Positions 34,778 to 46,645 of a stretch of DNA of 64,000 nucleotides are shown piece by piece. A model generated the notes under the pieces. That model was not told the DNA's origin, made no database searches, and worked only from the letters and a program-made list of their open reading frames with translations. The DNA is from Catenaria anguillulae PL171. Its lineage: Eukaryota > Blastocladiomycota > Blastocladiomycetes > Blastocladiales > Catenariaceae. The stretch spans positions 1 to 64,000 of the forward strand of contig MCFL01000054.1 in the NCBI GenBank assembly GCA_002102555.1, given 5' to 3'. Each line of letters opens with the position of its first letter. Position 1 is the first letter of the stretch. Position numbers and translations under genes: made by a program.

Positions 34778-35192
34778 ATGTCTACTCTGTCATCGGGTGC
34801 CGGAGAAAGCAGGGTTCGCTCCTCCTCCATGACTCGCTCCCCAAGTCACCTGGCAACCTCCACTCATTTGCTACCTTACCTTGCCTTGACTCTCCAACCG
34901 CCGAACCCTTCAACAGATCAAGTATGTCCAGGTTACTGACGTCCCAACATGGTCACCTGAAGATGACAATATGCTCTACCAAGTCCTCAAAGCCATTGGA
35001 GTTCCCGGTGAACACAAGCCGTTAGCTTACGAGCTTCACGATGGCCTGGAATGGACCAACGAAAAGACTTGGAACGATGTCGCCATTGAACTCAAGTCCC
35101 TCGCTGGCAAGTCTGCGCCCAACCGTTCAGGGGCTACATGTTGTTTCCGGTTTTACGGACCACTAGGTGGAAGGAAGCCAGAGGACGAGTAA
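34778..35192 (+). CDS. Small SANT/Myb-like protein
   Basis: Exon 1 (34778-34813) encodes MSTLSSGAGESR. A proposed 103-bp intron (34814-34916, donor GTTCGC, acceptor CAACAG) joins it in phase 0 to IKYVQVTDVPTWSPEDDNML. The body has the spacing of one SANT/Myb repeat: the first Trp and acidic pair in TWSPEDDNMLYQVLKAIG, a second Trp in EKTWNDVAIELKSL, and the third helix as GATCCFRFYGPLGG. About 103 residues in all. A single repeat may bind DNA or mediate protein contact; no partner is evident. Gene and splice are supported only by frame continuity and domain fit. Confidence 0.55.
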
Positions 35193-35426
35193 CCCGACCA
35201 GAAGCTTGTGGTTCATCCAATTTGCTTGAAATACAGACCATGCCTCAAATATACACACCGAAAATACACACCGAATGAAAGTCGGTGGATGATAACGAAG
35301 GTCTCGACTGTCGTTGAATGGCCCATTCATCCATCGCCACTGGCCCAGCGACCGAACCGTGGCCGGTTCTGAGTATCATAGGTCCATCGACTCTCGGTGA
35401 AATCTGGGTCTGCTCAATCGCGATTG

Positions 35427-36830
35427 ATGCATTTGGGAACACTTTATTTCCCCCATGGAACACAATGCAATAAGACGTTTCGACGTCCTCGGACAGTCGG
35501 CATATGTAACTTGCTGCCAATCGAGCTCGCCCAAATCACGCTCGCACTTGCCGGTCCTTCGCCTCATGTAGTTCAGGCATCTCTCCTCGTGGCCTCGTCC
35601 TGTTCCCAACCTCACTCCCTCCACCGCGGTACCTGGAGGAACCACATCATATTCACACTGGGCGTCGGCTGCCTCAAATTCCGCACCGATGAGACCATTT
35701 CAGCGCCTCAACACGCTCTGTCGCCAACCTCTCGCTTGATCAGGTTCATCCAGCTCTTCGACCATTGGTTGCCCGTGTTTCCCGGACGATTCGACGGCAG
35801 CCCAAAGGGGCCGTCGACGATGTCTTGGCTCCGGATGCATACCCAGCTTGCTCCAGGCTGGGTTTGGCTCTCAATCCCCCGGGTCCTTTGTGAGCGAAAC
35901 CTTGTTGATCGCCTGAGTGAGCTTAACCCCAAGCCCGAGTAAAACATCGCTTGATCACTTTGACCGGCTGCACCCGAGCTATCATACACCACCCAACTCG
36001 TTCCCCACATACGCACCTTTAACCTCTGTCCAGTCTGTTTCCTCACTGGCCACTTCAACACTTGGACCCCACAACGGATCGCACCCGTTCTCTTCAACGA
36101 GGATTTGGATCTTTTTGACAAGGCACTTGTACTCAAACAGCTTGTCACATCCATCTCCTAGCCCAACTAACCGCTGCATTTTGTTTGGCTCAACGTTCGC
36201 GTTGTTGCCCGCTTGCTGAATGACCTTGTACTACCAGCCGCCATCGAGGCGCTCAACCGACAGCCAATTTGCCTGTGCATTTGCGTGCCGGCTGGTGGCA
36301 GTCATGCTTTGGGATACGCCGTCCGTGATTGAGCTCAAGGATAATCACATTCATTTTGAAGGCCTTGTTTCCGAAGCCAAGGGGCGAGTCATACTTGGGA
36401 ATGGTGGATTCGCTCCTCATATAGCAGCGCCGCTTTCATACGCGCTCCGGCTGGCGATGCCGAGTGAGTGGATTGGGCGCGTACGGGAGCACCCGACAGG
36501 CGACTTTGACGATGAGGATCAAAAGGAAATGTACAAGGATTGTGTTATTGCGTGCGAGGTATTGGCTCAAGTGGACATTCTGTTCGTATTAAGATGCGTT
36601 CGGGTTTCTCGATATTGGCCATTGAGCGTGATGCGAGGTGCCCTGTGACACCCGAATTTGGATCTACATCTCACTTCCCCTAAGGTGGTGGCCGGGTGGT
36701 TGCGGCGATTGTGCACGCTGGATCTCGCGGGCGAGCCCGATCTGCAAGAGGCCATTGATGCGATTGTGTGAGTAGGGATGCAGGTGTTTCCGCATGTGCT
36801 GAAATCCAATGTTGTACAGGCAGTGGTGAG
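35427..36830 (+). CDS. Lineage-specific F-box-like family protein, copy 2 (frame-broken)
   Basis: The N-terminus NLLPIELAQITLALAGPSP parallels the F-box-like start of copies 1 and 3. Coding character continues through WRNHIIFTLGVGCLKFRTD and LSIPRVLCERNLVDRLSEL, changes frame around 35945 and 36210, and resumes as VIELKDNHIHFEGLVSEAKG and ALRLAMPSEWIGRVREHP. The segment MYKDCVIACEVLAQVDILF followed by VLRCVRVSR aligns by eye with YDECIRVCELLVELDLQLML and RFVKCTR in copy 3. An intron near 36637-36684 would join it to VVAGWLRRLCTLDLAGEPDL, and a GTGAGT donor near 36770 suggests a short last exon. Either a live gene with sequencing deletions or a decaying copy; I cannot tell which. Confidence 0.5.
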
Positions 36831-37503
36831 GGAGTTTAGGTTGGCCTTATGAATCATTCATATCATGTAACTCAGTTACGATTTATCTTGGGGTCAAATT
36901 CTTGCTCTCATAACTGATGAGGGGCGCTTATACCATCACCGCGAATGCCAGCAATCGGCAAGTGAGACATGAACACGCAGCATTTACGACTCCTCTTCCA
37001 GTTTTCGGCTAAACGCAACTTGGATCCATCTCAATCAGTGTCATATGTCACCTTCTGTGTGGGCTTATGACACGCCATGACACCATTCCTGGCATATGCG
37101 CTGGATGCACGAGCAAAAGCGCGATATGCCCAGCACGCTGGACCCTGTAGGAAACAATGGACAACAAGGACGCGTGAAGCACAAGGTGTGCACGGCGTCA
37201 CTCAAGCCACTCGGCCAGCTTGGTCGTGGAAACAACAGTCGTGAGACATTGCCGAGGCCTCTGGCACAACTCTGGCGGTCAACCTTTGGCGTGTCTCTCA
37301 AGGTCTCGAGCCGTCGCGAGGGGACCCGATCCAGCGATGATGGATCGGGAATCTACTTTTTCATCAGGTGATTTTCTGGCATGGTTTCCCTTGTTCCCTA
37401 TTCTTGTATCGCCTTTCCCTCCAAGCGATGAAATGCATCTGAGAGTGTGGAGCGACGGGAGGAGACGAACCCCACTGCACGCTTTGGCCGTGAGACGGGT
37501 TGG
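36831..37503. other. Upstream region of the subtilisin gene
   Basis: No coding frame recognised. The right end leads into the TATA box and start of the secreted protease gene. Confidence 0.4.
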
Positions 37504-37509
37504 TATAAA
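37504..37509 (+). promoter_or_regulatory. Probable TATA box of the subtilisin gene
   Basis: TATAAA lies 146 bp before the ATG at 37655, leaving room for a leader of about 110-120 bp. The flanking sequence is GC-rich, so the motif stands out. Confidence 0.5.
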
Positions 37510-37654
37510 TGCCACGGTGTCCCCGCATGCAGCCACTCGCCTAACGGTTCCTCATCGACCGCCATCCCTCTCCCAGCCCATCCAGGCAGTCCAGACTCCT
37601 GTCCCTTTCCCAACTGACACACGCCCCTGCTTTCGCCGCACCCAGATCTCCAAC

Positions 37655-39231
37655 ATGAAGATTCTCTCGCTCACTGCCATTCTTGTCGTTCTGGCCTTGT
37701 CCTTGTCGACGACTGCCGCGCCGACTGCTCAATACCAAGCCATTCCCAACCAGTACATCATCACCTTGAAGCAAGACGCTGACCAGTCGCAATTCACCCG
37801 TGCACTCAATTCCGAAGTCGAACGCGAAAACGCGCAAGAGCATGTCACGATTCAATCCAAGATCGAGCACACGTACAAGATTGCCGATTTTCAAGGTTAC
37901 GCCGGTACTTTTTCAAAGGACCTCGTTCAGCGCCTCAAAAACAACCCAAGCGTGGCTGCTGTTGAAGATGACCTTCCCGTTTACGCTTCGGCGACTCAAG
38001 CCAACCCGCCGTCGTGGGGTCTCACTCGCGTTGGCCAGCGCGCCCGTTCGATTCCTGGCCCTTATGTGTTTCCCGACAATAGCGGCGCCGGTGTGACCGT
38101 CTATGTCATCGATTCGGGCGTTCTGACGACGCACCAGGACTTTGGCGGTCGCGCCGTCCATGGCTTTTCAGCGGATCCTACTTGGCCCGCTACGGACGAT
38201 AATGGTCACGGCACCCACGTTGCTTCCACAGTGTATGTGTCAAGTTAACCATGCCTAACTTGGCTCATGATACACAGTCTTACATCATCCTCAATCTCGA
38301 CTTACAGCGCCGGTTACGTTCACGGTGTCGCCAAGAGAGCCAACATTGTTGCCGTCAAGGTCTTGTCCAGTTCCGGCGCCGGTACGACCTCGGGTATTAT
38401 TGCAGGGATCAACTGGGTTGCCGGACAAGTGTATGCAGCTCGTCGCACGGCTGTCGCCAATATGTCGCTCAGAAGCGGTCGGATTGAAGCGCTCAACAAC
38501 GCCGCTGCAGCTGCAGTTCGTGTCGGAGTTGGTCCGTTCTATCTCTGTACCACCTTGGATTGATTTGGTCCTAACGCCCCGATTTCTATCAAAGTCGTTG
38601 TTGGCGCCGCCGGCAATGATTCACAGGATACATGTAACTTCTCGCCCGCTTCTGAGCCCTCCATTATCACTGTTGCTTCGTCCACTTGGACCGACACGAT
38701 GAGTTCGTTCTCCAACTACGGCCGATGCGTTGACAGTATGTTGCCGCTCAACTTCTTTGCTTTGACTCTAGCTCACGTCATGACCACTGACATTGTCGTC
38801 ATGTTTAGTCATTGCACCAGGCTCCGATATCATTGGTGTATGGAAAGATGGGACTGCTCGCCCATGTCAGGTTCGTAACGTAGATATTCTCCTTTAGCGG
38901 GTTGCTCCGGAGTCTTGCACTGACACTTGGACTGTGTACAATACCATATAGGCACATCGATGGCTACGTACGTGCTCGTTAACTTGACCGTGGAACCTAG
39001 CCTGCCCATCTCACACACCCCATTTGTGTTGTTTCTCATAGCCCGCATGTTGCCGGTGCCGCCGCCCTACTCCTTGGCGCGAACCCGTACCTCAAACCAC
39101 AAGAGGTTGCTTACCACCTCCTGTCTCGCGCGACAGTCAACGTTGTATCTGGGAACCTTTGGAACCCCAACCGTTGCTTTGCGTCAACTAGAAGGTTGTG
39201 TCTGGAACTGTCCGTGGTAGAATATCCGTAG
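37655..39231 (+). CDS. Secreted subtilisin-like serine protease (S8, proteinase K type)
   Basis: The signal peptide [18 protein letters not shown] precedes an I9 propeptide ([17 protein letters not shown] to [15 protein letters not shown]). The catalytic domain has the Asp in [10 protein letters not shown], the His in GHGTHVAST and the Ser in [18 protein letters not shown], with [20 protein letters not shown] between them. Introns fit at 38233-38307, 38532-38594 (donor GTCCGT), 38736-38808, 38871-38951 and 38968-39041. They restore [44 protein letters not shown] and SMATPHVAG. At the 38871-38951 junction the phase is one base short before GTSMAT. Exons 2-6 are short; the last ends VEYP at 39231. 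Likely secreted for nutrient or host-tissue digestion. Family-level identity is certain. Confidence 0.93.
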
Positions 39232-39422
39232 AAAAGATGGATTGTATGATGAGGTTCTTGCATGTAATCTTTCAGAAAAATAGCAATATACCGGTTGTCG
39301 TGTGAAAAGAGCCGTTGTTGATGTGCCTCAAAAAGTCAAGATGTCAATGGAGACATGTGCACAACGGGCAATGTATGCACGATCTCAGCATGCACATGGT
39401 CACAAGTGAGGAACACGCCCGT

Positions 39423-42210
39423 TCACTTGGCCCACTGCCAGAAATGCTCGAGCGTTGTCCGCGACCGTGCACCATCCGCCTTCTTTTCGCGCGATACTTG
39501 CACGGTACTCTGACCAGCGGTCATGCTACCGGTTGAACCTCGGCTGCGCTTGAGCGATCGAGTGTCCACCTGATCCACATCCGCAGATGACAACGAGGCT
39601 GACGATAATGCCAACGAGCTCATTGACGACGCTGGCCGTTTCGCGCTAGCTCCCGCCCTTGCACTCACATCATCTTGAGACTCGTCATCATCTTCTTCAC
39701 CACTCCTTGACTCTCTGCTTGGTCACGGCACCCGCCGTCGCCGTTTCCGACTCGCCGTCACCCGCTTCACGAACCAAGCACAAATGAACTTCGCAACCAG
39801 CACGAATCAGGACATCCATCCACACGCGCTGCTTGTCCGACAATGTATCGTTGGGTCCTTTGACCTCTGCAAAGGCAACGCGCGGTGGCGACGCCCCAGG
39901 CATCCATAGGATCAGGTCGGGCATACCGGACCGGCACCCGCGAGGATCGCGCGCCATGAGCGACAGGATGGTGGCGAGTGCTGGACCACCAATTCCCTGT
40001 GCGTTTATGAGTGAGAGTCAGGCAGGTTCACTATGACTGGAAGAGAGGAGACAATCAAGCGTACAATGGCAATTTCGGTAATTTCCGAGAGCGAAAAGTC
40101 CCACGAGAGGCCGCTGACCATCGGCTTTCGGTCGCGCTCGGCAGCATCAACGCGCTCGAGGATTTCAACAAAATGGCCGTCACGAATAGCGGCGAGCTTG
40201 GCGTCGATGACTGTTGCGCGTGAGTCGTAAAAAGAGTCCGAGTATAGATCAAGCGGTGCATCTACACAAATGGAAATCTCACCAAGCGGCTCAGTCACCA
40301 TGGTAGACAACAAGGGAAAAGAACATGGACGCACTCTGATACTCTGTTTCAAAAACGCCCGGCACTCCGTCCATAAACATTTCCTCATACAAGAGCATTG
40401 CAAATAATGTGCCAAGCGTGCTGTTCTCTGCATGCTTGCCGACCCACCCGCCGACCTTGAAGTACTCGCGCAGCGCATACTCTTCCACATGCACCTGGTC
40501 TCCATTGTCGCACTGCCACACGGGCCGCGGCGGCATCCCGGCCGCCGCTCGTCCTCGTCGTCGCCATCCCCCGCCACCGGCGGTGGCAATGCCCTTACCA
40601 CTTTGCCCTCCTTGCTAATCAATCCCTGCACCGTGCCCGCAGCTGACCCCGACGCATCCTCGGCCTTGTTGGCCTTGACACCCACAAACGTGACCACCTT
40701 TGGCTGCTCCAACATTGCATGCTCCCACCTGCGCTGCTCCCTGAACGGAATCCTCAACTGCACTTGCAACCTGGTCGCGCGCTTTTGCAACGCGAGCTGA
40801 GCCGCCGGATGCGCCACGAGTGGATCTTCGAGCCCGCGAAAACACATGCGTAACGCAGCCTTCTTGTCCTTGATGTGGCGTGTAGCGTGAGTGCCGCAAG
40901 CTCGTACCATTCGCCGCGCGTGCGTGCGTTGCGGCGAAAGAGCGGTTGCGCGAGCAGGATGTGCACAGAGACACAACGCGGGTGTATTGCTTGGCCTTGG
41001 CCAAGAGCATCAAGAGGTGTTCGAGGGCAAGCGTCAGTGGCCAGCCCGCGTGATACCGCTGGAACCAGTACAGGCCAGTCACATGGGCCGTACCCGAGGC
41101 GACAATAGCGTCCCAGCGCGGGCGAACGTGTTTGGCAACGAGGTCCTCGACGGCGGGCGAGAGGGCAAGGTGCGATTCAACGGCATGCATGAGGGCGAGC
41201 GCTTGCTCGTAATGGTCAAGGTCGTGTATCGTTGGCCAAATGAGGCCGGTGGTTCGTGTGCACGTGTAACGCGGGTAGGCCACTTGGCCGATGCGCACGA
41301 GGACTTGGGTGGCGAGCGGGTTGGTTGGCGATGCGGATGGGGCAGACGAGGAGGATCCCGACGATTCGTATGGGTTGGAGGAGGACGAAGTCGAGACGGG
41401 TTCGGGACGAAGGTACACGCGCGCAACGCGGTCAAAGAGATTGGCAATATGTGGAGGGACACGAATCAGGGGTGATGCGTGGATTGCTGGGTCGAGCAGA
41501 GGTGCGCAAGTGTAGAGGATGGAGAGCAGCTTGGTGCTTTTCGATATGGATCGGGATCGGATAGTATGCAGTGCTTTGGCGAGCGAGGCAACGTACTCGG
41601 CCTTTTTCGGCCGGGCAGACAGGGGCAGGCCCGTATCAAGTTGTGAGTGCGAGTGAAAGGTGTGCAAGTCATCAGCGGCGAGTGTGTTGAGCATGATAGA
41701 AATGGATTCGAGCCAAGTGAGTGGTTGTTGTTGAGGGGAGCTGCCGACATGGTGACAATTATCATTGTCCATGTCGCCCACATCCTCCTCGTTGCTGCTG
41801 CTGTCGTCCAGCACAATCACTTCGGCTTGCGAGCTGCTCCTGCTGTTGGTGGATGCATGGACCATCTCTAACTTGTTGTTCTCAGCCGCCTTTCTTGGGA
41901 AACTACCGTCTGCATTCTCTCCGCCGTCGCTGTCGCTGTCAGGCAGCCTCAACGCCTCCAACAGTCCAAGCGCAATCAAGTCCTTGACGGCCTTTGCGGC
42001 ATCGGGCACCTCGCGGTACTGCAACGAGCCAGCCAGGATCCACGCACACCGCTTGCGCTGAATGAGGCGGGCCAGCAGGCACTGGGCCTGCTCGTCGGCC
42101 GAGTGGATGAGCGCCTCGAGCAGGGACACGTGGGCGGACGTGAAGAGGAAGGGCTCGGTATCGAGAACGGTCGAGACTTGGGTCAGCAAGAAGGTGCGGT
42201 ACATGGACAT
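39423..42210 (-). CDS. FAN1: FAN1-type structure-specific DNA-repair nuclease (VRR-NUC)
   Basis: FAN1 nucleases incise branched DNA in interstrand-crosslink repair. The N-terminus (MYRTFLLTQVSTVLDTEP, AQCLLARLIQRKRCAWILAG) matches the start of the FAN1 helical core, without a UBZ finger before it. A TPR-like region follows, then VEEYALREYFKVGGWVGKHA, GTLFAMLLYEEMF and APLDLYSDSFYDSR. The VRR-NUC domain has RDPRGCRSGMPDLILW and VAFAEVKGPNDTLSDKQRVW, giving the PD-(D/E)xK residues Asp, Glu and Lys. Introns restore TEYQN-APLDLYSD (near 40250-40330) and IGGPALATILSLMARDPRG (near 39998-40065). Frame breaks near 40960, 40880, 40520 and 39720 mostly fit missing bases. The disordered tail ends RTTLEHFWQWAK, resembling a PCNA-binding motif. 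Confidence 0.9.
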
Positions 42211-42671
42211 GGTGGAAATGGCATGGTTGCTTAAAGTGTCATATGTAGTGGGTCGAGAGCAGAGTGTTTCATGGGTGAAGTGGTATTGAAGCTGAGCAGT
42301 GACTCACTCGCTCAACAACCACATCGAAATCGGCATTGCTGCATGTAAATAATACATCATTGTCATTTCCTTGTCTGTAGCCTTTCCCATGGTCCACTTG
42401 CGCGATGCGCAATATCAGCTTCTCTTGGGCCGCTTGGGCTCGCAGTCTTGTCTGAATCGCTCAAGCACCAGAAGAAAACGAACGACAAATCACAGCACAT
42501 GCATGTATCTGAAAGAGCTGACGAAGACAATTCCACTCGCAACTGCGCACACCACACAAGGAGGGAGGGAGGGCAACACACACGAGCAAAACAACAACGA
42601 AACAAACTCCATCATCCACACGCGCAACGAGGCATGTGCATGTGGGACAAGCCGTGGGGGGGGGGGTTCCC
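42211..42671. other. Intergenic region with a G11 tract
   Basis: Between the FAN1 start and the 3' end of the uS10 gene. A run of 11 G at 42656-42666 lies immediately beyond the uS10 stop codon. No gene recognised. Confidence 0.5.
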
Positions 42672-43133
42672 TTAGTTGGCAATGGTAACCTCAACCTCGA
42701 CTCCGGGCTCGATCGAGATGGAAGTGATCTGCTTGACGATCTCGGAGGGCGAGGTCAGGTCAATGAGACGCTTGTGGATCTTCATCTCAAAGCGATCCCA
42801 GGTCTTGGAACCCTCACCGTTGGGGGCCTTACGGGTGGTGATGGCAAGACGCTTGGTCGGGAGACGGATGGGGCCCTTGACCTTGAGGTCCTTGGCCTTG
42901 GCGCGGGTCACGAGATCGGCGCAGACTGTTGCAAGTTTGGAAATATTGATGAGCGTGTGAGTGACTGGAGGGACTGGGAGAACAAGAAGAGATTTCAGAA
43001 CAATCAATGCATGCATACCCTTCTCGAGGTTCTTGACGTTGCGCGACGACAAGGTGATGCGGATGCGGTGAAGCTTGGACTCGACGGTCTCTTCGTAGCC
43101 GGGCTTGTCGGTCTTGGTGACGTGAGCAGACAT
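42672..43133 (-). CDS. RPS20: 40S ribosomal protein uS10 (RPS20)
   Basis: Exon 1 (43019-43133) encodes [20 protein letters not shown] and [18 protein letters not shown] 93-bp intron at 42926-43018 (donor GTATGC, acceptor CAACAG) joins it to [20 protein letters not shown], then [19 protein letters not shown] and [20 protein letters not shown], ending EVEVTIAN. This is the full uS10 protein of about 122 residues, with all conserved blocks and no frame break. The intron happens to be readable in frame, so a longer unspliced product would be predicted wrongly by ORF callers. The upstream ATG in the leader is ignored because MSAHV gives the normal N-terminus. Located in the head of the small ribosomal subunit. 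Confidence 0.97.
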   Translation of the reverse strand: MSAHVTKTDKPGYEETVESKLHRIRITLSSRNVKNLEKGMHALIVLKSLLVLPVPPVTHTLINISKLATVCADLVTRAKAKDLKVKGPIRLPTKRLAITTRKAPNGEGSKTWDRFEMKIHKRLIDLTSPSEIVKQITSISIEPGVEVEVTIAN

Positions 43134-43465
43134 GGTGGGATGTGGGGGTTGGGTTGGGGTGGACGGGGTGTGTCTGACAGCGGTGGCCAAGATGGAGGAG
43201 CATCAACCGGGCGTGGGCCTGAGCCCTTGCCACATTCACTGGTTGGTCAACAGACCGTTGGTCTCGGAGCCCATGTACCAATGGCGCTCTGCATGCAGGA
43301 CTCACGTGACTGGTTACCATACAGCACCATGCACGCGTCCCCATTGAACGCGAAGCGAACGACCCTTGTCATTCCCAGGCCTCAATAAATACTCGCTAAT
43401 GATCCGGGAAAGCTCCAATTCAATAGAACCCAAAGAAACAATTCAAACCGTCACTCCAAGCAACC
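43134..43465. other. Divergent promoter of uS10 and a membrane-protein gene
   Basis: 332 bp between the uS10 ATG (minus) and the ATG at 43466 (plus). It should hold two promoters. No TATA box was seen next to uS10. Confidence 0.4.
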
Positions 43466-44402
43466 ATGTACCAGCCGCGCCCATCCTCTCCCAACTCGCG
43501 CGGCGGCGACCGCGATCCTGACGCGGCCCGCAACAGCCCGCACAAGCCGCTCTTGACGCACATTGCCCTGAACATGCCCGGCGGCTCGGGCGACACATCC
43601 ACATCGGCATCCACCTCATACACCCCCTCTGCCCCACTGGCTGTCCCACTCAACATGACCAACCGCCGCGCGTCCTACTTTTCCAACAACGTTTTTGTGC
43701 CCTTGGGCATTCGCAAGCTCAATGCCATGTATGGTCCCAATGGTGAGCCCAGCGACTCTGGCGGCAGCGGGAAGCCCGGACTCGGAGGCGGAGGCTCTGG
43801 ATCGCGCAACGACTTGTCAGGTGGGAGTAACAATAACCTCAATGGCGGCGCCGATGGGCAGAGCATTTTGCCATTCAAACTGCCGCCCAATTTCGGCAGT
43901 CATGTGCAGTTGTTTGCTGGCGCGGGTGCCGCGGGACTCGGGGGAGACGACGACGAGGTGGCGGGCAAGTCGCTGGTCGTCAGGAAAAAGGAGATTTATG
44001 CGCAGCTGGCGCTCATCTTTGGCACCATCTTGCTGGGATTTGTCGTGTATGATTACGTGTCCTTGTTGGCGTATCGCGTAGTGAGCTCGCTGAGGCCTTG
44101 GTTGATGAGTATTCAGGTACATACGTATTGTGTTGCAGCCTATGACGTTTGAGGAGAGCGCTGACCATGGACAAGATCAGATTTTGCATGTCGCCTCGTT
44201 TTATTTGTTTCTGCTGTCATTTATTTATGCCAACGAGGCGGGCGATTTGCGCACGCTCAAGAAATCGCTCGTTGCCTTTGGTGCGCTGCTCTTGATTTGT
44301 CTCTGCCCGACAGCGGAATGCCGGATATTCACACTTGCCCTTGATTGGATTTCATGCAATAGTCATCAACCTTACTGCCTTCCTTGCTCGAGTCACTTTT
44401 GA
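43466..44402 (+). CDS. Predicted membrane protein with disordered N-terminus
   Basis: The first about 170 residues are Pro/Ser/Gly-rich (MYQPRPSSPNSRGGDRDPDA, GLGGGGSGSRNDLSGGSNNN). A helix follows: IYAQLALIFGTILLGFVVYD, then RVVSSLRPWLMSIQ. The frame then needs to jump; joining CAG to CCTATGACGTTTGAG across a GT-AG segment of only 22 bp (44117-44138) continues as MTFEESADHGQDQILHVASF and a second helix FYLFLLSFIYANEAGD, then LVAFGALLLICLCP. Either a 22-base intron or two missing bases explain this. The last 30 residues before 44402 are poorly supported and may be intronic. I do not recognise the family; probably an endomembrane protein. Confidence 0.55.
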
Positions 44403-44601
44403 TGTTCTTTATGCCGATTACATGAATTCATGATGCCTCACTTGGCCATTCGGAGTAATCCAACGAACATTGATGGCGAACAGATATGCAAAGAAGTGAT
44501 ACATCCAGATGGACCGCTCACGTTCCATGCGCACTTGGACTCTCAACCTGCACTTCATTTACACATATGCACAATGAGTTGCTCCCACGATCTTGAACCA
44601 G
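44403..44601. other. Convergent intergenic region
   Basis: About 200 bp between the 3' ends of the membrane-protein gene and the F-box gene. Nothing recognised. Confidence 0.3.
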
Positions 44602-46645
44602 TCACTCATCTTGTTGCGTCTCGTCTTCGCCTGTCCTAATCACAACCAAAAACCTCGCGGCGCCACTTCCAAAACTCATACTCGCCACCCCGCCCACCTC
44701 GTCCGCAATCCGATGCACACGTTTCCTCATACCCCCCGCTCGCTTGGACAAGGACGCGGGAAACCTCAACACGCGATACGCCCGCGGCGCAAGTGCCACA
44801 AACATGACCAAGAGCCGCGCAAGGTATGTTGGTGAGGCGGTCGAGTACGACGGCCGAGCAGCCAGCTCGTCCGTATCGGCGGCCGAGTCGCCAAAGTTGG
44901 CTGCAAGCAATGCGCGAGGATACAATGGATGGTGGTCAATGGCGTCACGGTGGACGCGGACGAGGTCGCGTGCAGCAGATAGGTCAAGGATGTGGTTTGG
45001 GAGGACGTGAGGGTACGCGGATTCAAAGTCGGCTTGCGCAGACGCATGGTCGGGTGCGTGTGTGTCGCTGGTAACAGAGCCCAGCATTTCGGTCGATGCG
45101 GCCGGGGCTGCTGCTGCGCTCGAGCTCGATGCATGTGATCTTGCACCCTGACCGGCTCCTCGGGCCGCCCGCCTCGACGCTTTGCCCTTGCCCTTCCTAC
45201 CACTCGCCCAGTCATCGTCATCAAGCGCATTGTCGGTTGGGCCGCCATATCCGCCCACACCTTATCCCTCCTGACCCTCATTCTCCCCGCCTCGCCCTCT
45301 TCCCTTTCCCTCCCACCCCAGCGGCGCTGCCCCTCTCCCCCGGCGTAGGCGCTCCCTGGCCAGAAACACCACTTGATCCAAGGCGTCCCTTGCCCTCGTC
45401 GACCACCGCCACCCAAGCGCGGCGCCCAGCTTGACCAAACTTTTCGCCATGTCGCGTGCAATTCTGTCCTTTCGGTCCGTATACTCGACCCACGCGCGTG
45501 AAACCACTTTTCCTCGTCGCCCGGCCTCGCGATGAAACACGTCGCGCAATTGTTCCAAGTGCAACGCGTTTGGGTCAAAAATGGACGAATCAAGCACTGG
45601 TGAGGCGGATATGGGTGCCGGCGTGGCGGCCATTGAGGGAACGCGTGCCAGTCGGTAAAGTCGGACGTGTACTTTTCGGGCGGGATGGGCGAAAGTGATG
45701 TGGAAATGAGCGTGGAAATGAGCGTGGGTAGTTTGGAGATGTTGGGAGGCGTGGGCGACACGGGCAACCAGTCGTCGAGTGAGCATGAGCCTGGGTGCGT
45801 GACTTGGCGCAGGTACCGGGCCATGGACTTGGACCAGGCGAGGCGGTGCGTGCGCGAAACTGTGGGTGGTGTGTTGGTTACGGGCGAGGCCGAGTCGGGC
45901 GTCGAGCTCGGGTCTGGCGAGGGACCTTGCAGCAGGATGAGCGGAATGGCAGGTGGGAGAGGGACCAGCGGATCGGTGCTGTGGAGGTGCAGGTGGCCCG
46001 TGCCGCCCGCGGCAGTGCGGTGTTTGGCAATGATGTTGGCGTCGAGCAGGAGCGGCAGGTATGGGCACGAGTCCAGCACGGCGGTGGCAAGAAACATGTG
46101 TGTGATTGTGCGAAACAGCCGGCAGGTACGGTGGGCCGCCCACAGGGATTGCAGAACAAGGTGTTTGGCTGCTACGCGTTTTGCTTCGTCTTGGACTTGG
46201 TCGTCGCTGCTGTCTGGTCTGGTACGTATTCTGCCACATCAAGAGTGGGGACGCGGCGGACATGGTTGAAGACGACCAGCCACACCTCGTATGGCAGCTG
46301 GTGGAGGTAATCTGGGCGGCCAGGGTCTGCGGGACCGCAGCCGTGAGCTCTTGTGGCGGATCCAACACCCGCATGCGGCATCGGTGGATGCTGATTGCGA
46401 TTCCGAGCACTGCTGTGCGTACTCAATGCATTGTCGTCGGCAACGGCGCCAACAGCATGTGCCGACCGACGCGAACTTGAACGGCGACGGCGGCGCTGAT
46501 TGCCGGTGCCGCCGGTCTCATTGGCGTCGCCAGCGGATGTTGATGTGGATGCGGGCGTGGTCTTGGATTTGCCCTTTCCCTTGGAGGTGCTGGTTTTGCT
46601 TGAAGTGGCCGTTGTCGTCATGGTGGATTGCATCGTCATTGTCAT
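44602..46645 (-). CDS. F-box protein, substrate domain unrecognised
   Basis: From the ATG at 46645 the first 120 residues are Thr/Ser/Lys-rich (MTMTMQSTMTTTATSSKTST) with an Arg-rich tract. YLHQLPYEVWLVVFNHVRRV is a good F-box first half. An intron near 46172-46230 leads to KRVAAKHLVLQSLWAAHRTC, where F-box third-helix residues are expected, and to FLATAVLDSCPYLPLLLDAN. One frame change occurs near 45640. Downstream runs FDPNALHLEQLRDVFHREAG and ALGWRWSTRARDALDQVVFL, then a TAA at 45262-45264, after which the same frame stays open as DNALDDDDWASGRKGKGKAS to the stop at 44602 without any ATG at its start. The F-box suggests an SCF ubiquitin-ligase adaptor. Confidence 0.6.

Noticed and set aside
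42672-43190. A 172-codon uninterrupted uS10 frame that includes the intron
   Set aside because: The intron has a GTATGC donor and CAACAG acceptor, and its removal gives the exact conserved uS10 sequence; the intron is open in frame by chance.
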